Assembly: GCA_003331875.1 (NCBI GenBank)
Contig: QOQA01000008.1
Span: 1-51,012 of the forward strand
Direction: 5' to 3'
Source of the DNA: Cryomorphaceae bacterium
GTDB taxonomy: Bacteria; Bacteroidota; Bacteroidia; Flavobacteriales; Flavobacteriaceae
DNA: 51,012 nucleotides
Shown: positions 33,297 to 42,313 of the stretch, in pieces
Position numbering within the stretch: position 1 is the stretch's first letter
How the letters are laid out: each line of letters starts with the position of its first letter
The notes under the pieces: model-generated
Told to the model about the DNA's origin: nothing
Seen by the model: the letters and a program-made list of their open reading frames with translations, nothing else
The model's database searches: none
Program-made: the position numbers and the translations under genes

Positions 33297-34043
33297 ATGA
33301 AAGTTAAGTCAATTTTAATATCACAACCAAAGCCAGAACTAAAAAACTCGCCTTATAACTTAATTGCAAAAAAGTGGAAAGTAAAAATAGATTTTAGACC
33401 TTTTATTCATGTTGAAGGAAAGACAAGTAGAGAAGTTAGAGATCAAAAAATTGATTTATCAAAATACTCAGCCATTATATTAACAAGTAGGAATTCTGTT
33501 GATCATTTTTTTAGAATAGCTGAGGAAATGCGGTTTCCCATTCCTAATGCATTAAAGTATTTTTGTCTTTCTGAAGCCGTAGCCTTTTATTTACAAAAAT
33601 ATGTTGTTTACAGAAAACGTAAAATATATGTTGGTGGTAGAACCTTTGATGAACTTTTGGATGTAATAAAAAAATATCCTGATGAAAGTTATATTTTACC
33701 CGGATCTGATGTCCTATCACCAGTAATTGAGAAAAAACTAGATAATCTTGAAATTAGATGGAAAAAAGGTGTTTTTTATAAAACAGTTATTAGCGATCTT
33801 TCTGACCTAAAAAATGTTTTTTATGATGTTTTAGTTTTTTTCAGCCCATCCGGTATAGAATCCTTATTTAAAAATTTTCCTGACTTCAAACAAAATAATA
33901 CTATGATAGCTGTATTTGGTAAAAACACTGTTAAGGCAGCAGAGGAAAAGGGGCTAAAAATAAACATTGAAGCACCGAGAAAGAGGGTTTCATCCATGTC
34001 AAGAGCTCTTGAAATATATATAGAGGAGTCAAGAAAAAGCTAA
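33297..34043 (+). CDS. hemD: Uroporphyrinogen-III synthase
   Basis: 248 residues from ATG 33297; a TTG at 33282 is in frame but adds only M-A-S-Y-S. The protein opens V-K-S-I-L-I-S-Q-P-K-P and continues K-V-K-I-D-F-R-P-F-I-H-V-E-G, then A-I-I-L-T-S-R-N-S-V-D-H, and V-F-F-S-P-S-G-I-E-S-L in the second half, where the family keeps its few conserved Ser/Thr residues. It cyclises hydroxymethylbilane in tetrapyrrole synthesis. TAAATTTG at 33264-33271 is a possible -7 promoter element. The stop overlaps that of the convergent thioredoxin gene within CTAA. Confidence 0.88.
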   Translation: MKVKSILISQPKPELKNSPYNLIAKKWKVKIDFRPFIHVEGKTSREVRDQKIDLSKYSAIILTSRNSVDHFFRIAEEMRFPIPNALKYFCLSEAVAFYLQKYVVYRKRKIYVGGRTFDELLDVIKKYPDESYILPGSDVLSPVIEKKLDNLEIRWKKGVFYKTVISDLSDLKNVFYDVLVFFSPSGIESLFKNFPDFKQNNTMIAVFGKNTVKAAEEKGLKINIEAPRKRVSSMSRALEIYIEESRKS

Positions 34044-34582
34044 CTTTTAAACATACTCTCCATATCAGCAAGAAAATCTCTAAACTCCTCCTGATTTGTA
34101 ACATTTAAATACCTATCGCCAAGAAATAAGTTCAAATAAATTTCTATTTGTTTTGGGTCCTGATATCCACTGATTGGAGCGATTGGCTTAGATTTTTTAT
34201 CAAAGAACACAATTGTTGGGTATGAGTATATTCCTAAAAAACGAGAAAAGTCGTGTGATGAATTACGAATTCTACCACTCTTAAAATTGGGATTGCCATA
34301 AACTTTTCCTTCGTAGGAAACCTTCTCAGTACCTTCAGCATTAAATTTGACTGCATAAAAATTATCATTTAAGAATTTAGCTATTAGAGGGTTGTCAAAT
34401 GTATTTTTATCCATCAGTTTGCATGGACCACACCATTCGGTGTATACATCCATCATAATGTTTTTAGGACTAGTTTTTTGTAATTCAACTGCTTGCTCAA
34501 ATGAAACCCAATTTACTTTTTGTGAATAAGTGAATTGAATCGAGAATATTAAAATAAAGAGAGTTAACTTATTTGATACCAT
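34040..34582 (-). CDS. Periplasmic thioredoxin-family protein
   Basis: 180 residues with a signal peptide (L-F-I-L-I-F-S-I-Q-F-T-Y-S-Q). A thioredoxin fold with the redox motif E-W-C-G-P-C-K near 49-55 and the cis-proline strand Y-S-Y-P-T-I-V-F-F-D. The loop between holds N-T-F-D-N-P and G-K-V-Y-G-N-P, seen in flavobacterial DUF255/thioredoxin_7 types. It probably reduces or isomerises disulfides of exported proteins. It overlaps the end of the peptide transporter gene by 14 bases, so both share a transcript. Confidence 0.86.
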   Translation of the reverse strand: MVSNKLTLFILIFSIQFTYSQKVNWVSFEQAVELQKTSPKNIMMDVYTEWCGPCKLMDKNTFDNPLIAKFLNDNFYAVKFNAEGTEKVSYEGKVYGNPNFKSGRIRNSSHDFSRFLGIYSYPTIVFFDKKSKPIAPISGYQDPKQIEIYLNLFLGDRYLNVTNQEEFRDFLADMESMFKS

Positions 34583-36134
34583 GCATCATTCCTTTTATTT
34601 TACCGTTCAATAAGAACATTATTAACCCAGCACCTATTGGAACCAAAGCAAAAATGGCAAAAAATCCGTTTAGCCCAATTTCACTAGAAATAGCATCAAT
34701 ATAACTGCCTGTTATTCCAGCCAAATAATTCGCAATAGCACTTGACAATAACCAAATACCAAACATTAGGCCAATTAATCTTTCAGGTGCAAGTTTACTA
34801 ACATAAGACAAACCTACTGGGGATAAACACAATTCTCCAAGAGTATGAAATAAATAAGCATAAACCAACCACATAACGCTAACGCTTGCAGTCTGAGCGC
34901 CTGTTGGTATTCCCAAAGCACCATAGGAAACAAATAAATATCCCACACCTAATAAAATTAGACCGATTCCAAATTTTATTGGACCAGATGGATTATATTT
35001 TGATGCCCATATTTTAGAAAAAACAGGTGCCAATAAAATTATAAACAACGAATTAAGGACTGAGAACCATGAAGCGGGAATTTCGGATGTTTCTTGTCTG
35101 ATCTCGGCATTTAACATATAAATTACAATACCCCAAATTATTACAAAACTTAAACCAAGGAAAAAATTGGAAATAAAATAACTCTGAAAAATGTTCTGAA
35201 AAAGTTTAATTAGTACGTAAGTAATTATAACCATTGGAACAATGGTTATTACAGTGTTTATGGTGTTAAAAATAACGGCTGAATTGCCTGATAATTCTCT
35301 ATCTGTGTAATCATTAGCAAAAATAGTCATAGATCCACCAGCCTGTTCAAAAGCCCACCAGAAAAAAATAGTTGCGATTGAGAAAATAACAATCACCAAA
35401 ATCCTATCTCTCTCAACTTTTTTATTATTTGAATTCGCTGATGCACTTAAATCTACATCCTTTGAATTGGATTTAGTGCTTTTATTTGTTGGCTTTACAC
35501 CAATAGATCCAAAAATACCTTGGGCAAAATAAAACTGAAGCATTCCAAAAAACATAAAAATTCCAGCCAAACCAAAACCATAATGCCATCCAACTTTTTC
35601 GCCTAAATATCCGCACAGTAATATACCGAGAAATGCACCAGCATTGATACCCATGTAAAATATTGTATATGCTCCATCCTTACGTGCATCATCAGCTTTA
35701 TATAATTGACCTACAATCGATGAAATATTAGGCTTAAATAATCCATTTCCAAGAATTAAGAGACCTAAACCCAAATAAAAAAAACTCTGTTCAATTCCCT
35801 CTAAAGCCAATGATCCGTGACCTAATGCCATTAAAAGAGCACCCAATACCACAGCATTTCTATAGCCCAAAATCTTATCCGCTAAAATACCGCCAATTAA
35901 TGGGGTTAAATAAACTAAAGATGTATATGCTGCAAACAGCTCCAGCGCATCTTTTCGTTCCCATCCCCAACCTTCATCCATTATTGAAGATGTTAAAAAT
36001 AGGACTAAAATAGCACGCATTCCGTAATAACTAAATCTTTCCCACATCTCTGTAAAAAATAGAACAAAAAGTCCTGATGGGTGATCAAATATTGTTTTCT
36101 GATTTAGGTCAGATCCGTTAAAAATTCTCTCCAT
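34569..36134 (-). CDS. POT/PTR2-family proton-coupled peptide transporter
   Basis: 521 residues with 12-14 membrane helices. The PTR signatures are present: E-M-W-E-R-F-S-Y-Y-G-M-R near 29-40 (the E-x-x-E-R-F proton site) and F-Y-M-G-I-N-A-G-A-F-L-G (PTR2 motif) near 153-164. A hydrophilic, Ser/Asn/Lys-rich loop of about 30 residues separates the two halves (near 215-245). It imports di- and tripeptides with protons across the inner membrane. It pairs with the periplasmic thioredoxin gene; no peptidase is adjacent. Confidence 0.92.
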   Translation of the reverse strand: MERIFNGSDLNQKTIFDHPSGLFVLFFTEMWERFSYYGMRAILVLFLTSSIMDEGWGWERKDALELFAAYTSLVYLTPLIGGILADKILGYRNAVVLGALLMALGHGSLALEGIEQSFFYLGLGLLILGNGLFKPNISSIVGQLYKADDARKDGAYTIFYMGINAGAFLGILLCGYLGEKVGWHYGFGLAGIFMFFGMLQFYFAQGIFGSIGVKPTNKSTKSNSKDVDLSASANSNNKKVERDRILVIVIFSIATIFFWWAFEQAGGSMTIFANDYTDRELSGNSAVIFNTINTVITIVPMVIITYVLIKLFQNIFQSYFISNFFLGLSFVIIWGIVIYMLNAEIRQETSEIPASWFSVLNSLFIILLAPVFSKIWASKYNPSGPIKFGIGLILLGVGYLFVSYGALGIPTGAQTASVSVMWLVYAYLFHTLGELCLSPVGLSYVSKLAPERLIGLMFGIWLLSSAIANYLAGITGSYIDAISSEIGLNGFFAIFALVPIGAGLIMFLLNGKIKGMMHGIK

Positions 36135-36157
36135 AGTTTTGTAAAATTATACATTAA

Positions 36158-36787
36158 TTACAATTCTCCAACGATTTTTTTCCCATGATAAAATTTAGCA
36201 GATAATTTCTGGTTTATTTCATGAAGATTTTCTAATCTAATTTGTCCAGCAATGATAAGTTCAAAATTAGCTGGAGAATAGTCTACCATTTTTCTTAAAA
36301 CCTCTATACCCTCTTCAGCACTGCTAAAACCACCGGAAGTTAAAACACCATCTATATTAGAATTTTTAACCAAATTCTTTAAAGATTTTAATGGATCCTT
36401 GGTTGAATCTATAGCCTTGTGGAATATTACTTTTAAGGGTTTAGCATTTTTTACAAATAAGTTTATCTTTTTTAGATCAATTTCACGGTATTGATTTAGG
36501 CAACCTATGACAATACCATCAACTCCAATTTTTTTGAAATTAGATATGTCTCGCAACATAATTGAGGTGTCTTTTTCAGAGTAATTAAAAGATTTAGAAT
36601 GAGGTCTTATCAAAATCCTAATTGGAATACAAGTGTTTTTCAACAGATATTTTACTTCCTCTATGTCTGGTGTCAAACCTTCTTCAATCAGCTTTGAACA
36701 ATATTCAATACGATTAGCACCCAAATCAATTGCACGCATGGCATCCTTAATACTATCTACACATACTTCCTTTATGAACTTCTGCAT
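36158..36787 (-). CDS. cutC: CutC family TIM-barrel protein
   Basis: 209 residues, slightly shorter than most CutC (about 240). It begins K-E-V-C-V-D-S and holds G-A-N-R-I-E-Y-C-S, I-R-I-L-I-R-P-H-S-K-S-F-N-Y-S and L-T-S-G-G near 2/3. The family was first linked to copper tolerance, though copper binding is disputed, and in Bacteroidota it often sits in sugar-use operons. Here it directly follows an SSS symporter gene by three bases, downstream of a nucleotidyltransferase and a sulfatase. A sugar-linked role is inference. Confidence 0.87.
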   Translation of the reverse strand: MQKFIKEVCVDSIKDAMRAIDLGANRIEYCSKLIEEGLTPDIEEVKYLLKNTCIPIRILIRPHSKSFNYSEKDTSIMLRDISNFKKIGVDGIVIGCLNQYREIDLKKINLFVKNAKPLKVIFHKAIDSTKDPLKSLKNLVKNSNIDGVLTSGGFSSAEEGIEVLRKMVDYSPANFELIIAGQIRLENLHEINQKLSAKFYHGKKIVGEL

Positions 36788-36790
36788 TGC

Positions 36791-38572
36791 CTAAAAAAGT
36801 TTTTTTGAATAAAAATATAGAAGGGTCGAAAAAACAATTGAAATAATTAAAAATAGAGATGCTTCGAAAATAAATCCATATATGAAATAACCAGTTGAAA
36901 ATAGGGCTGAATATATGCCTATACACCCTAGTAACATACACAAAATACCTTTTGGAACAATCCATTCCTTATTTACATCATCAATTTTAATGTCTTTTTT
37001 GATCATATTCCATCCAGGTCCTCCAGGTTTTGTTTTTTTATAAAATTTTATGAGTATTTCTTTGTCATCTGCTGGCGTCATAAATGTCACAATTAACCAA
37101 ATTAAAGTCGTAATTAACACTATGAAAGGAAATTTCATATAAGCTGGAAAAGTTGAATCATTAAAAATTAAATTGAATATAGATTGATTTGTTAAAGCAA
37201 TTGAAATTATTCCAGAACTTAACATAGCGGCAATTTCACTCCACGCATTTATTCTCCACCAAAACCATCTTAATATAAAAATTAAACCTGTGCCTGCTCC
37301 GAACATTAATATAATATCAAAAAGTTGATACGCATTAGTCAATAATAATGCAATGATCGAACTTACAATCATCAATATAACGACTGAAAACCTTCCAACT
37401 TTTACCAACTCTTTTTCTGATGCTTTTTGGTTTATTAATTGGTTATAAAAATCATTAACTACATAAGAAGAGCCCCAGTTTAGGTGAGTTGAAATTGTTG
37501 ACATATATGCTGAAACTAAGGAGGCCAATACCAACCCTAATAGTCCATTTGGTAAAAATGTTAGCATAGCTGGATATGCTAAATCTTGTCCAAGTTTGTC
37601 TTTTTCAATATTTGGAAAAGCATTACTTATTGATTCAATGTCAGGAAAAACTATCAATGATGCTAATGCAACAATAATCCAAGGCCAAGGTCTCAAGGCA
37701 TAATGCATAACATTAAAAAAAAGTGTAGCACCCAATGCGTGATTTTCATTTTTTGCAGCCAACATTCTTTGGGCAATATAACCGCCGCCACCTGGCTCAG
37801 CACCCGGATACCACGAACTCCACCACTGAACTGCAAAGGGGATAATTAATAAAGTCCATAAAGTTTCTTTATCATTTAAGTTTGGAAATATTGAAATCTT
37901 ACTACTCAAGTTTTCGTTATTTATAATTGAATCCATCCCACCGACTTCAGGTAAATTGACTAAATAAATGGCTGCACCAATTGATCCAGCCATTGCAGTA
38001 AAAAATAAAATAAAATCTGTATAAACCACACCTCTAAACCCTCCAACCGCACTAAATAGGAGAGTAACCCCACCAGCACAAAAAATAGTTTCGATTGCTG
38101 AGAGATCGAGCATAATTGCCCCTATTTTAATTGCAGCAAGTGTTACACCAGACATTGCCAAAACATTAAATATTACACCCAAATAGACAGATCTGAAACT
38201 TCTCAAGAACTTACCCGCTTTTCCACTATACCTGAGTTCATAAAATTCCATGTCTGTTGAAACATCTGATCTTCTCCAAAGTTTAGCATACACGAATACA
38301 GTCAACAAACCGGTTAAGAGAAAAACCCACCATACCCAATTTCCTGAAACACCATTTGTTCTAACTATGTCTGTGACTAAATTAGGTGTATCCGTTGAAA
38401 AAGTTGTAGCAACCATAGAAATTCCAAGTAACCACCAAGGCATAGTTCTTCCAGATAAAAAATACTGAGAAGTATTTTTCGATGAAGTTTTCGATACTGA
38501 GAATCCAATTACTAGTACCAGTAATAAAAAAAAAATAATTATTGCTGAATCAATAAATGATAATTCTACCAC
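36791..38572 (-). CDS. SSS-family sodium:solute symporter
   Basis: 593 residues with about 13-15 membrane helices. N-terminal D-S-A-I-I-I-F-F-L-L-L-V-L helix, then T-S-Q-Y-F-L-S-G-R-T-M-P-W-W, the SGLT-type loop, and A-T-T-F-S-T-D-T-P-N-L. A conserved W-W-S-S-W-Y-P-G-A-E-P-G-G-G-G-Y-I-A-Q-R segment occurs mid-protein. Start is GTG at 38572. By family it takes up a sugar or related solute with Na+; its operon partners (CutC, nucleotidyltransferase, sulfatase) suggest a desulfated sugar. The solute is unknown. Confidence 0.9.
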   Translation of the reverse strand: MVELSFIDSAIIIFFLLLVLVIGFSVSKTSSKNTSQYFLSGRTMPWWLLGISMVATTFSTDTPNLVTDIVRTNGVSGNWVWWVFLLTGLLTVFVYAKLWRRSDVSTDMEFYELRYSGKAGKFLRSFRSVYLGVIFNVLAMSGVTLAAIKIGAIMLDLSAIETIFCAGGVTLLFSAVGGFRGVVYTDFILFFTAMAGSIGAAIYLVNLPEVGGMDSIINNENLSSKISIFPNLNDKETLWTLLIIPFAVQWWSSWYPGAEPGGGGYIAQRMLAAKNENHALGATLFFNVMHYALRPWPWIIVALASLIVFPDIESISNAFPNIEKDKLGQDLAYPAMLTFLPNGLLGLVLASLVSAYMSTISTHLNWGSSYVVNDFYNQLINQKASEKELVKVGRFSVVILMIVSSIIALLLTNAYQLFDIILMFGAGTGLIFILRWFWWRINAWSEIAAMLSSGIISIALTNQSIFNLIFNDSTFPAYMKFPFIVLITTLIWLIVTFMTPADDKEILIKFYKKTKPGGPGWNMIKKDIKIDDVNKEWIVPKGILCMLLGCIGIYSALFSTGYFIYGFIFEASLFLIISIVFSTLLYFYSKKLF

Positions 38573-38577
38573 AACTA

Positions 38578-39411
38578 TTAATTGATAAGCTTCTCAAGAA
38601 TTGCGATATCCTTTTTTGATGTCAGATCTGGAACATGTTCAGCAATTGGTATTGCCCTCATGTAAGACTCAGAACTTGTAATCATGTTCATTATCGCGGA
38701 TGGTAGTTCTTTTTCATTACGCAGAGGGTTAATTGGACAATTTATAATGAAATCAGACGAATACTTTCCAGTAAATTTAAAAATGTTCATACTAACCCTG
38801 ATTTTGCCATTTTCGTCAAGGTTTTGGTTAACTTGCTCCTTAGTTGGTTTTTCAATAAAATTCAACAAATTCATCTCTAAATTCATTGTCATAATGGAAA
38901 ATGAGGATACTCTTTCAGCTGGAAATTCTAAAGAATCTCTATCATAAGCTAAAACAGCATTTTCAAAATCATTTTCTCTAATGAGCTTTAGTGCATGCAC
39001 AGAGTATAAATTATCACTATTGCAAACACAATATGACTCTGATTTTAAATGAGGAAATTGATGTATGGTTTGTGAAACTGCGTCTGCAGTTCCAAACGGC
39101 TTAACTCGATCTATTGGTATTTTTTGAATGGCAAATGAAATTTTTAACTGATTTGAGTCTTTATATTTATTAATACTTTTCTCAAAATCTGAATAATCTT
39201 TTCCAACAACTAAAATTAAATTCTTGTATCCAGCCTTTATAATATTATCCAATAAAAAATATATAAATGGTTTACCCTCTTTTCCAAATGAAATCAAAGA
39301 TTTACTTTTTTTGTTTGCTTCCTCAATTTTTGATTTATTTAATTCGTCTGAATCGGATTTCTTCATTCTAGATGACATCCCAGCAGCAAGTATCATTATA
39401 GTTTCTGTCAT
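38578..39411 (-). CDS. Sugar-nucleotidyltransferase-like protein
   Basis: 277 residues, GT-A/NTP_transferase fold. The nucleotide loop reads I-L-A-A-G-M-S-S-R-M near 7-16 but then carries a long insert before S-L-I-S-F-G-K-E-G-K-P. The metal/substrate region C-N-S-D-N-L-Y and F-I-E-K-P-T follow. It most resembles sugar-1-phosphate nucleotidyltransferases or MobA-type proteins; the product is not predictable. It lies two bases after the sulfatase gene and five before the symporter gene, a tightly spaced four-gene operon with cutC. Confidence 0.78.
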   Translation of the reverse strand: MTETIMILAAGMSSRMKKSDSDELNKSKIEEANKKSKSLISFGKEGKPFIYFLLDNIIKAGYKNLILVVGKDYSDFEKSINKYKDSNQLKISFAIQKIPIDRVKPFGTADAVSQTIHQFPHLKSESYCVCNSDNLYSVHALKLIRENDFENAVLAYDRDSLEFPAERVSSFSIMTMNLEMNLLNFIEKPTKEQVNQNLDENGKIRVSMNIFKFTGKYSSDFIINCPINPLRNEKELPSAIMNMITSSESYMRAIPIAEHVPDLTSKKDIAILEKLIN

Positions 39412-39413
39412 AA

Positions 39414-40937
39414 TTAATAATCTAAGTTTTTTATATAAAAGTTTTTTTGTGAGGGTGTTGTTCTTGCATTTTTAAAAATATTTTCTAATTGACTAATAAC
39501 CTCCAAATTTGAGCTGGAAACATCGTATTTTTCCATTGGATCTAAAGTTAGATTAAAAAGTTCAATTTCTTTATTTCCAATAGCAATATTCCTTTTTATT
39601 GCTTTCCATTTATCCAATCTAATAGCTTGTTGACCTAATCTTGAATTTGTTTCCCAATATAAATATTTGTGTTTATCTTGTTTATTCCCAAGTAGTGTTG
39701 GCAGAAAACTTAAACCAGTTATATAATTAGGTTTTTTTATTTTAAATAAATCCAAGATTGTTGCGTAAAAATCTTGAGTTGATGAGATATGATCACTAAA
39801 TGAACCTTCATCAATCATCCTTGGCCAAGTAACAAATGAGGGAACTCTTATGCCCCCTTCATAAAGAGATCCTTTAACCCTATCATTGTCATCATTGAAG
39901 ATAGCACTACTATTAAAAAAACCACTATCGACTTGGTCAAGATGAGTAACTCCATTATCACTAGTAAACATTATTATGGTGTTGTCGAATTGATTGATAT
40001 CTTTTAATTTTTGAGTTAAACTACCTACAATTTCATCTAGATAAGAAATCATTGCAGCATATGTAGCTTTAGGATATCGGTTGGGATAATAAGCATAGGC
40101 AGGATAATATGGATTTTCATCTCCAAATTTTTCTACGTAATAATCAACCCATTTTTTTGGTGCTTGCAGAGGTAAGTGAGGAATTATTGAGGCATAGTAA
40201 AGAAAAAAATTATCATTTTTATTTTTTTCGATAAAATTTAAAGCCTGCTTGAGCATCAAAGTTGGGGCATAATCCTCTTGAAAATAATCTTCATAATTAT
40301 ATGGGTCCATTGGGTCAAGACCTTCAGCTAAATTTTGTTTTTTATCTACTATATAATTATTTAAAAATTCTCTTTTTTGATTTTTCCAAAGATGAGTTGG
40401 ATAATAAGTATGAGCTTGTCTTTGACAATTGTATCCATAAAAAAAATCAAATCCCATTTTATTAGGTATACTATTAGTGTTGGGAGCACCAAGTCCCCAT
40501 TTACCAACCATCCCGGTTTTGTATCCCTGACTTTTAAAAACATGAGCCACTGTTTTAGTGGTATCAGGTAAAGGTCTTTGACCCTCAAGACTTGGATCAT
40601 CAATCATTGCTTTAAAACTCCAAACATCTCCTCTTTCTGCCCACTCACTATTGTTTCTAATATGGTTTTTACCAGTATGAATTCCTGTAACAAAAACTGC
40701 TCGTGTTGGAGCACAAACTGCTGCTCCAGAATAATGATTAGAAAAAATCATTCCTTTATTAGCCAAATAATCAATGTTTGGAGTCTCAATCAATTTTTGA
40801 CCATTAAAACCAACATCACCGTAACCTAAATCATCGGCAAGTATATAGATAATATTGGGGGAATCATTTTTTAAAGACGAACAGGAAAATATAAAAAATA
40901 TAAAGGAAATTAAAAGAAATAGATTTAGTTTTTTCAT
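39414..40937 (-). CDS. Arylsulfatase-type sulfatase (S1 family) lipoprotein
   Basis: 507 residues. The lipobox F-I-F-S-C puts Cys19 at the membrane, so the enzyme sits in the periplasm or on the outer membrane. Calcium site L-A-D-D-L-G-Y-G near 33-40 (Asp35/36), and the formylglycine motif C-A-P-T-R at 75-79, cysteine type, continuing A-x-F-V-T-G. G-M-V-G-K-W-G-L-G and the D-N-G-V-T-H metal loop follow. It removes sulfate esters from a carbohydrate; Cys75 must be turned to formylglycine, and the FGE gene lies 2.4 kb away at 43332. It heads the operon with the nucleotidyltransferase, symporter and cutC. Confidence 0.92.
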   Translation of the reverse strand: MKKLNLFLLISFIFFIFSCSSLKNDSPNIIYILADDLGYGDVGFNGQKLIETPNIDYLANKGMIFSNHYSGAAVCAPTRAVFVTGIHTGKNHIRNNSEWAERGDVWSFKAMIDDPSLEGQRPLPDTTKTVAHVFKSQGYKTGMVGKWGLGAPNTNSIPNKMGFDFFYGYNCQRQAHTYYPTHLWKNQKREFLNNYIVDKKQNLAEGLDPMDPYNYEDYFQEDYAPTLMLKQALNFIEKNKNDNFFLYYASIIPHLPLQAPKKWVDYYVEKFGDENPYYPAYAYYPNRYPKATYAAMISYLDEIVGSLTQKLKDINQFDNTIIMFTSDNGVTHLDQVDSGFFNSSAIFNDDNDRVKGSLYEGGIRVPSFVTWPRMIDEGSFSDHISSTQDFYATILDLFKIKKPNYITGLSFLPTLLGNKQDKHKYLYWETNSRLGQQAIRLDKWKAIKRNIAIGNKEIELFNLTLDPMEKYDVSSSNLEVISQLENIFKNARTTPSQKNFYIKNLDY

Positions 40938-41008
40938 TTATTAATATCAAAATATAATAAGTAAGTTCTTAAATTAAAAATCTTACATTACTTATCTTTA
41001 CAATTATA

Positions 41009-42313
41009 ATGAAAAGTGGTTTCTCAAAGCTAAGTAAAAAGAAAAAAATAGATTGGGTAATAGAGAATTTCCTACATAATAGTGTTGAGGCTAAAAGACT
41101 TTTAGAACAATATCATTTAAGTGACTCAGAGTTACAAAAAATTCATGATGATTTTTCAGAAAATACCCTATCCAACTTTCTATTACCACTGGGTGTTGCA
41201 CCAAATTTTTTAATTGATGGTAAAGATTACATAATTCCAATGGTAGTTGAGGAAAGTTCTGTTGTTGCTGCGGCATGTAATGCCGCAAAATTTTGGTATA
41301 AACGTGGCGGTTTCAAAACAAAAATAATTGATACAAAAAAATCTGGTCAAGTTCATTTTTTATTTGATGGAAATAAAAAAGATTTATTTAAGTTTTTTGT
41401 TGAAATTAAGTCCAAATTAATATCTAGTTGTGATAAAATAACAGCCAATATGAAGAAAAGAGGAGGTGGAATAGTATCTGTATCTCTTCTTGACAAGACA
41501 GAATTAATTAAAAATTATTATCACATAAGTGCTGAATTTGAAACTGCTGATTCAATGGGTGCAAATTTTATAAATTCTTGCATGGAACAGATTTCTAAAG
41601 TTTTCGAAATTGAGTTTAATTCTGGGCCAATTTTTAATCATAATAATTTAGAAATTATAATGTCTATTCTTTCAAATTACACACCCAATTGTAAAGTTAA
41701 AGCTGAGGTTGAATGCGAAATAGATGATTTGATTGATAAAGAAATTAAAGATTCAAGTTTGTTTGCCAATAAATTTAAAACAGCAATTGAAATTGCTGAG
41801 AAAGATAAATTAAGAGCAGTAACTCATAACAAGGGGATTATGAACGGAGTAGATTCTGTTGTAATTGCTACTGGAAATGATTTTAGGGCAGTAGAGGCTT
41901 GTGCCCATTCATACGCATCCAAAGACGGCAATTACAAAAGCTTGACACACATAAAAATTATTGGAAATAAATTCAAATATTGGATTGAGTTACCAATTTC
42001 AATTGGAACAGTTGGAGGATTGACAAACTTACACCCTCTTGTAAAATGGTCGCTCAAATTATTAGGTAATCCAAATTCAAAAGAGTTGATGAAAATAATT
42101 GCAGTTTCAGGGTTAGCGCAAAACTTTGCTGCCATAAAATCATTAATTACAACTGGTATTCAGAAAGGTCACATGAAAATGCATTTATCAAATATTTTAA
42201 ATGCACTAGATGCTGATGATAATGAAAAATCACAACTTATTGAATTCTTCAATGAAAAGCTAGTGAGCCATAGTTTAGTAAAAGACAAACTAAAAAAAAT
42301 TAGAAATGGCTAA
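41009..42313 (+). CDS. mvaA: Hydroxymethylglutaryl-CoA reductase (class II)
   Basis: 434 residues, the length of soluble bacterial class II HMGR. It reduces HMG-CoA to mevalonate. V-E-E-S-S-V-V-A-A-A-C near 80-90 holds the catalytic glutamate, D-S-M-G-A-N-F near 188 the cofactor loop, N-K-G-I-M-N-G-V-D-S-V near 272-282 the catalytic Lys and Asp region, and the C-terminal flap contains H-M-K-M-H-L. It opens a two-gene unit with a GHMP kinase whose ATG overlaps its stop by eight bases. No HMG-CoA synthase gene is in the window. Confidence 0.93.
   Translation: MKSGFSKLSKKKKIDWVIENFLHNSVEAKRLLEQYHLSDSELQKIHDDFSENTLSNFLLPLGVAPNFLIDGKDYIIPMVVEESSVVAAACNAAKFWYKRGGFKTKIIDTKKSGQVHFLFDGNKKDLFKFFVEIKSKLISSCDKITANMKKRGGGIVSVSLLDKTELIKNYYHISAEFETADSMGANFINSCMEQISKVFEIEFNSGPIFNHNNLEIIMSILSNYTPNCKVKAEVECEIDDLIDKEIKDSSLFANKFKTAIEIAEKDKLRAVTHNKGIMNGVDSVVIATGNDFRAVEACAHSYASKDGNYKSLTHIKIIGNKFKYWIELPISIGTVGGLTNLHPLVKWSLKLLGNPNSKELMKIIAVSGLAQNFAAIKSLITTGIQKGHMKMHLSNILNALDADDNEKSQLIEFFNEKLVSHSLVKDKLKKIRNG

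Noticed and set aside
39224-39475. A plus-strand 83-codon hydrophobic frame at the sulfatase/nucleotidyltransferase junction
   Set aside because: It spans two real gene ends in antisense; hydrophobicity stems from reverse reading of Lys/Asn/Glu-rich codons.
40361-40829. Several short frames on both strands inside the sulfatase gene
   Set aside because: The sulfatase frame is intact with all family motifs; the others are shadows with no start context or family signal.
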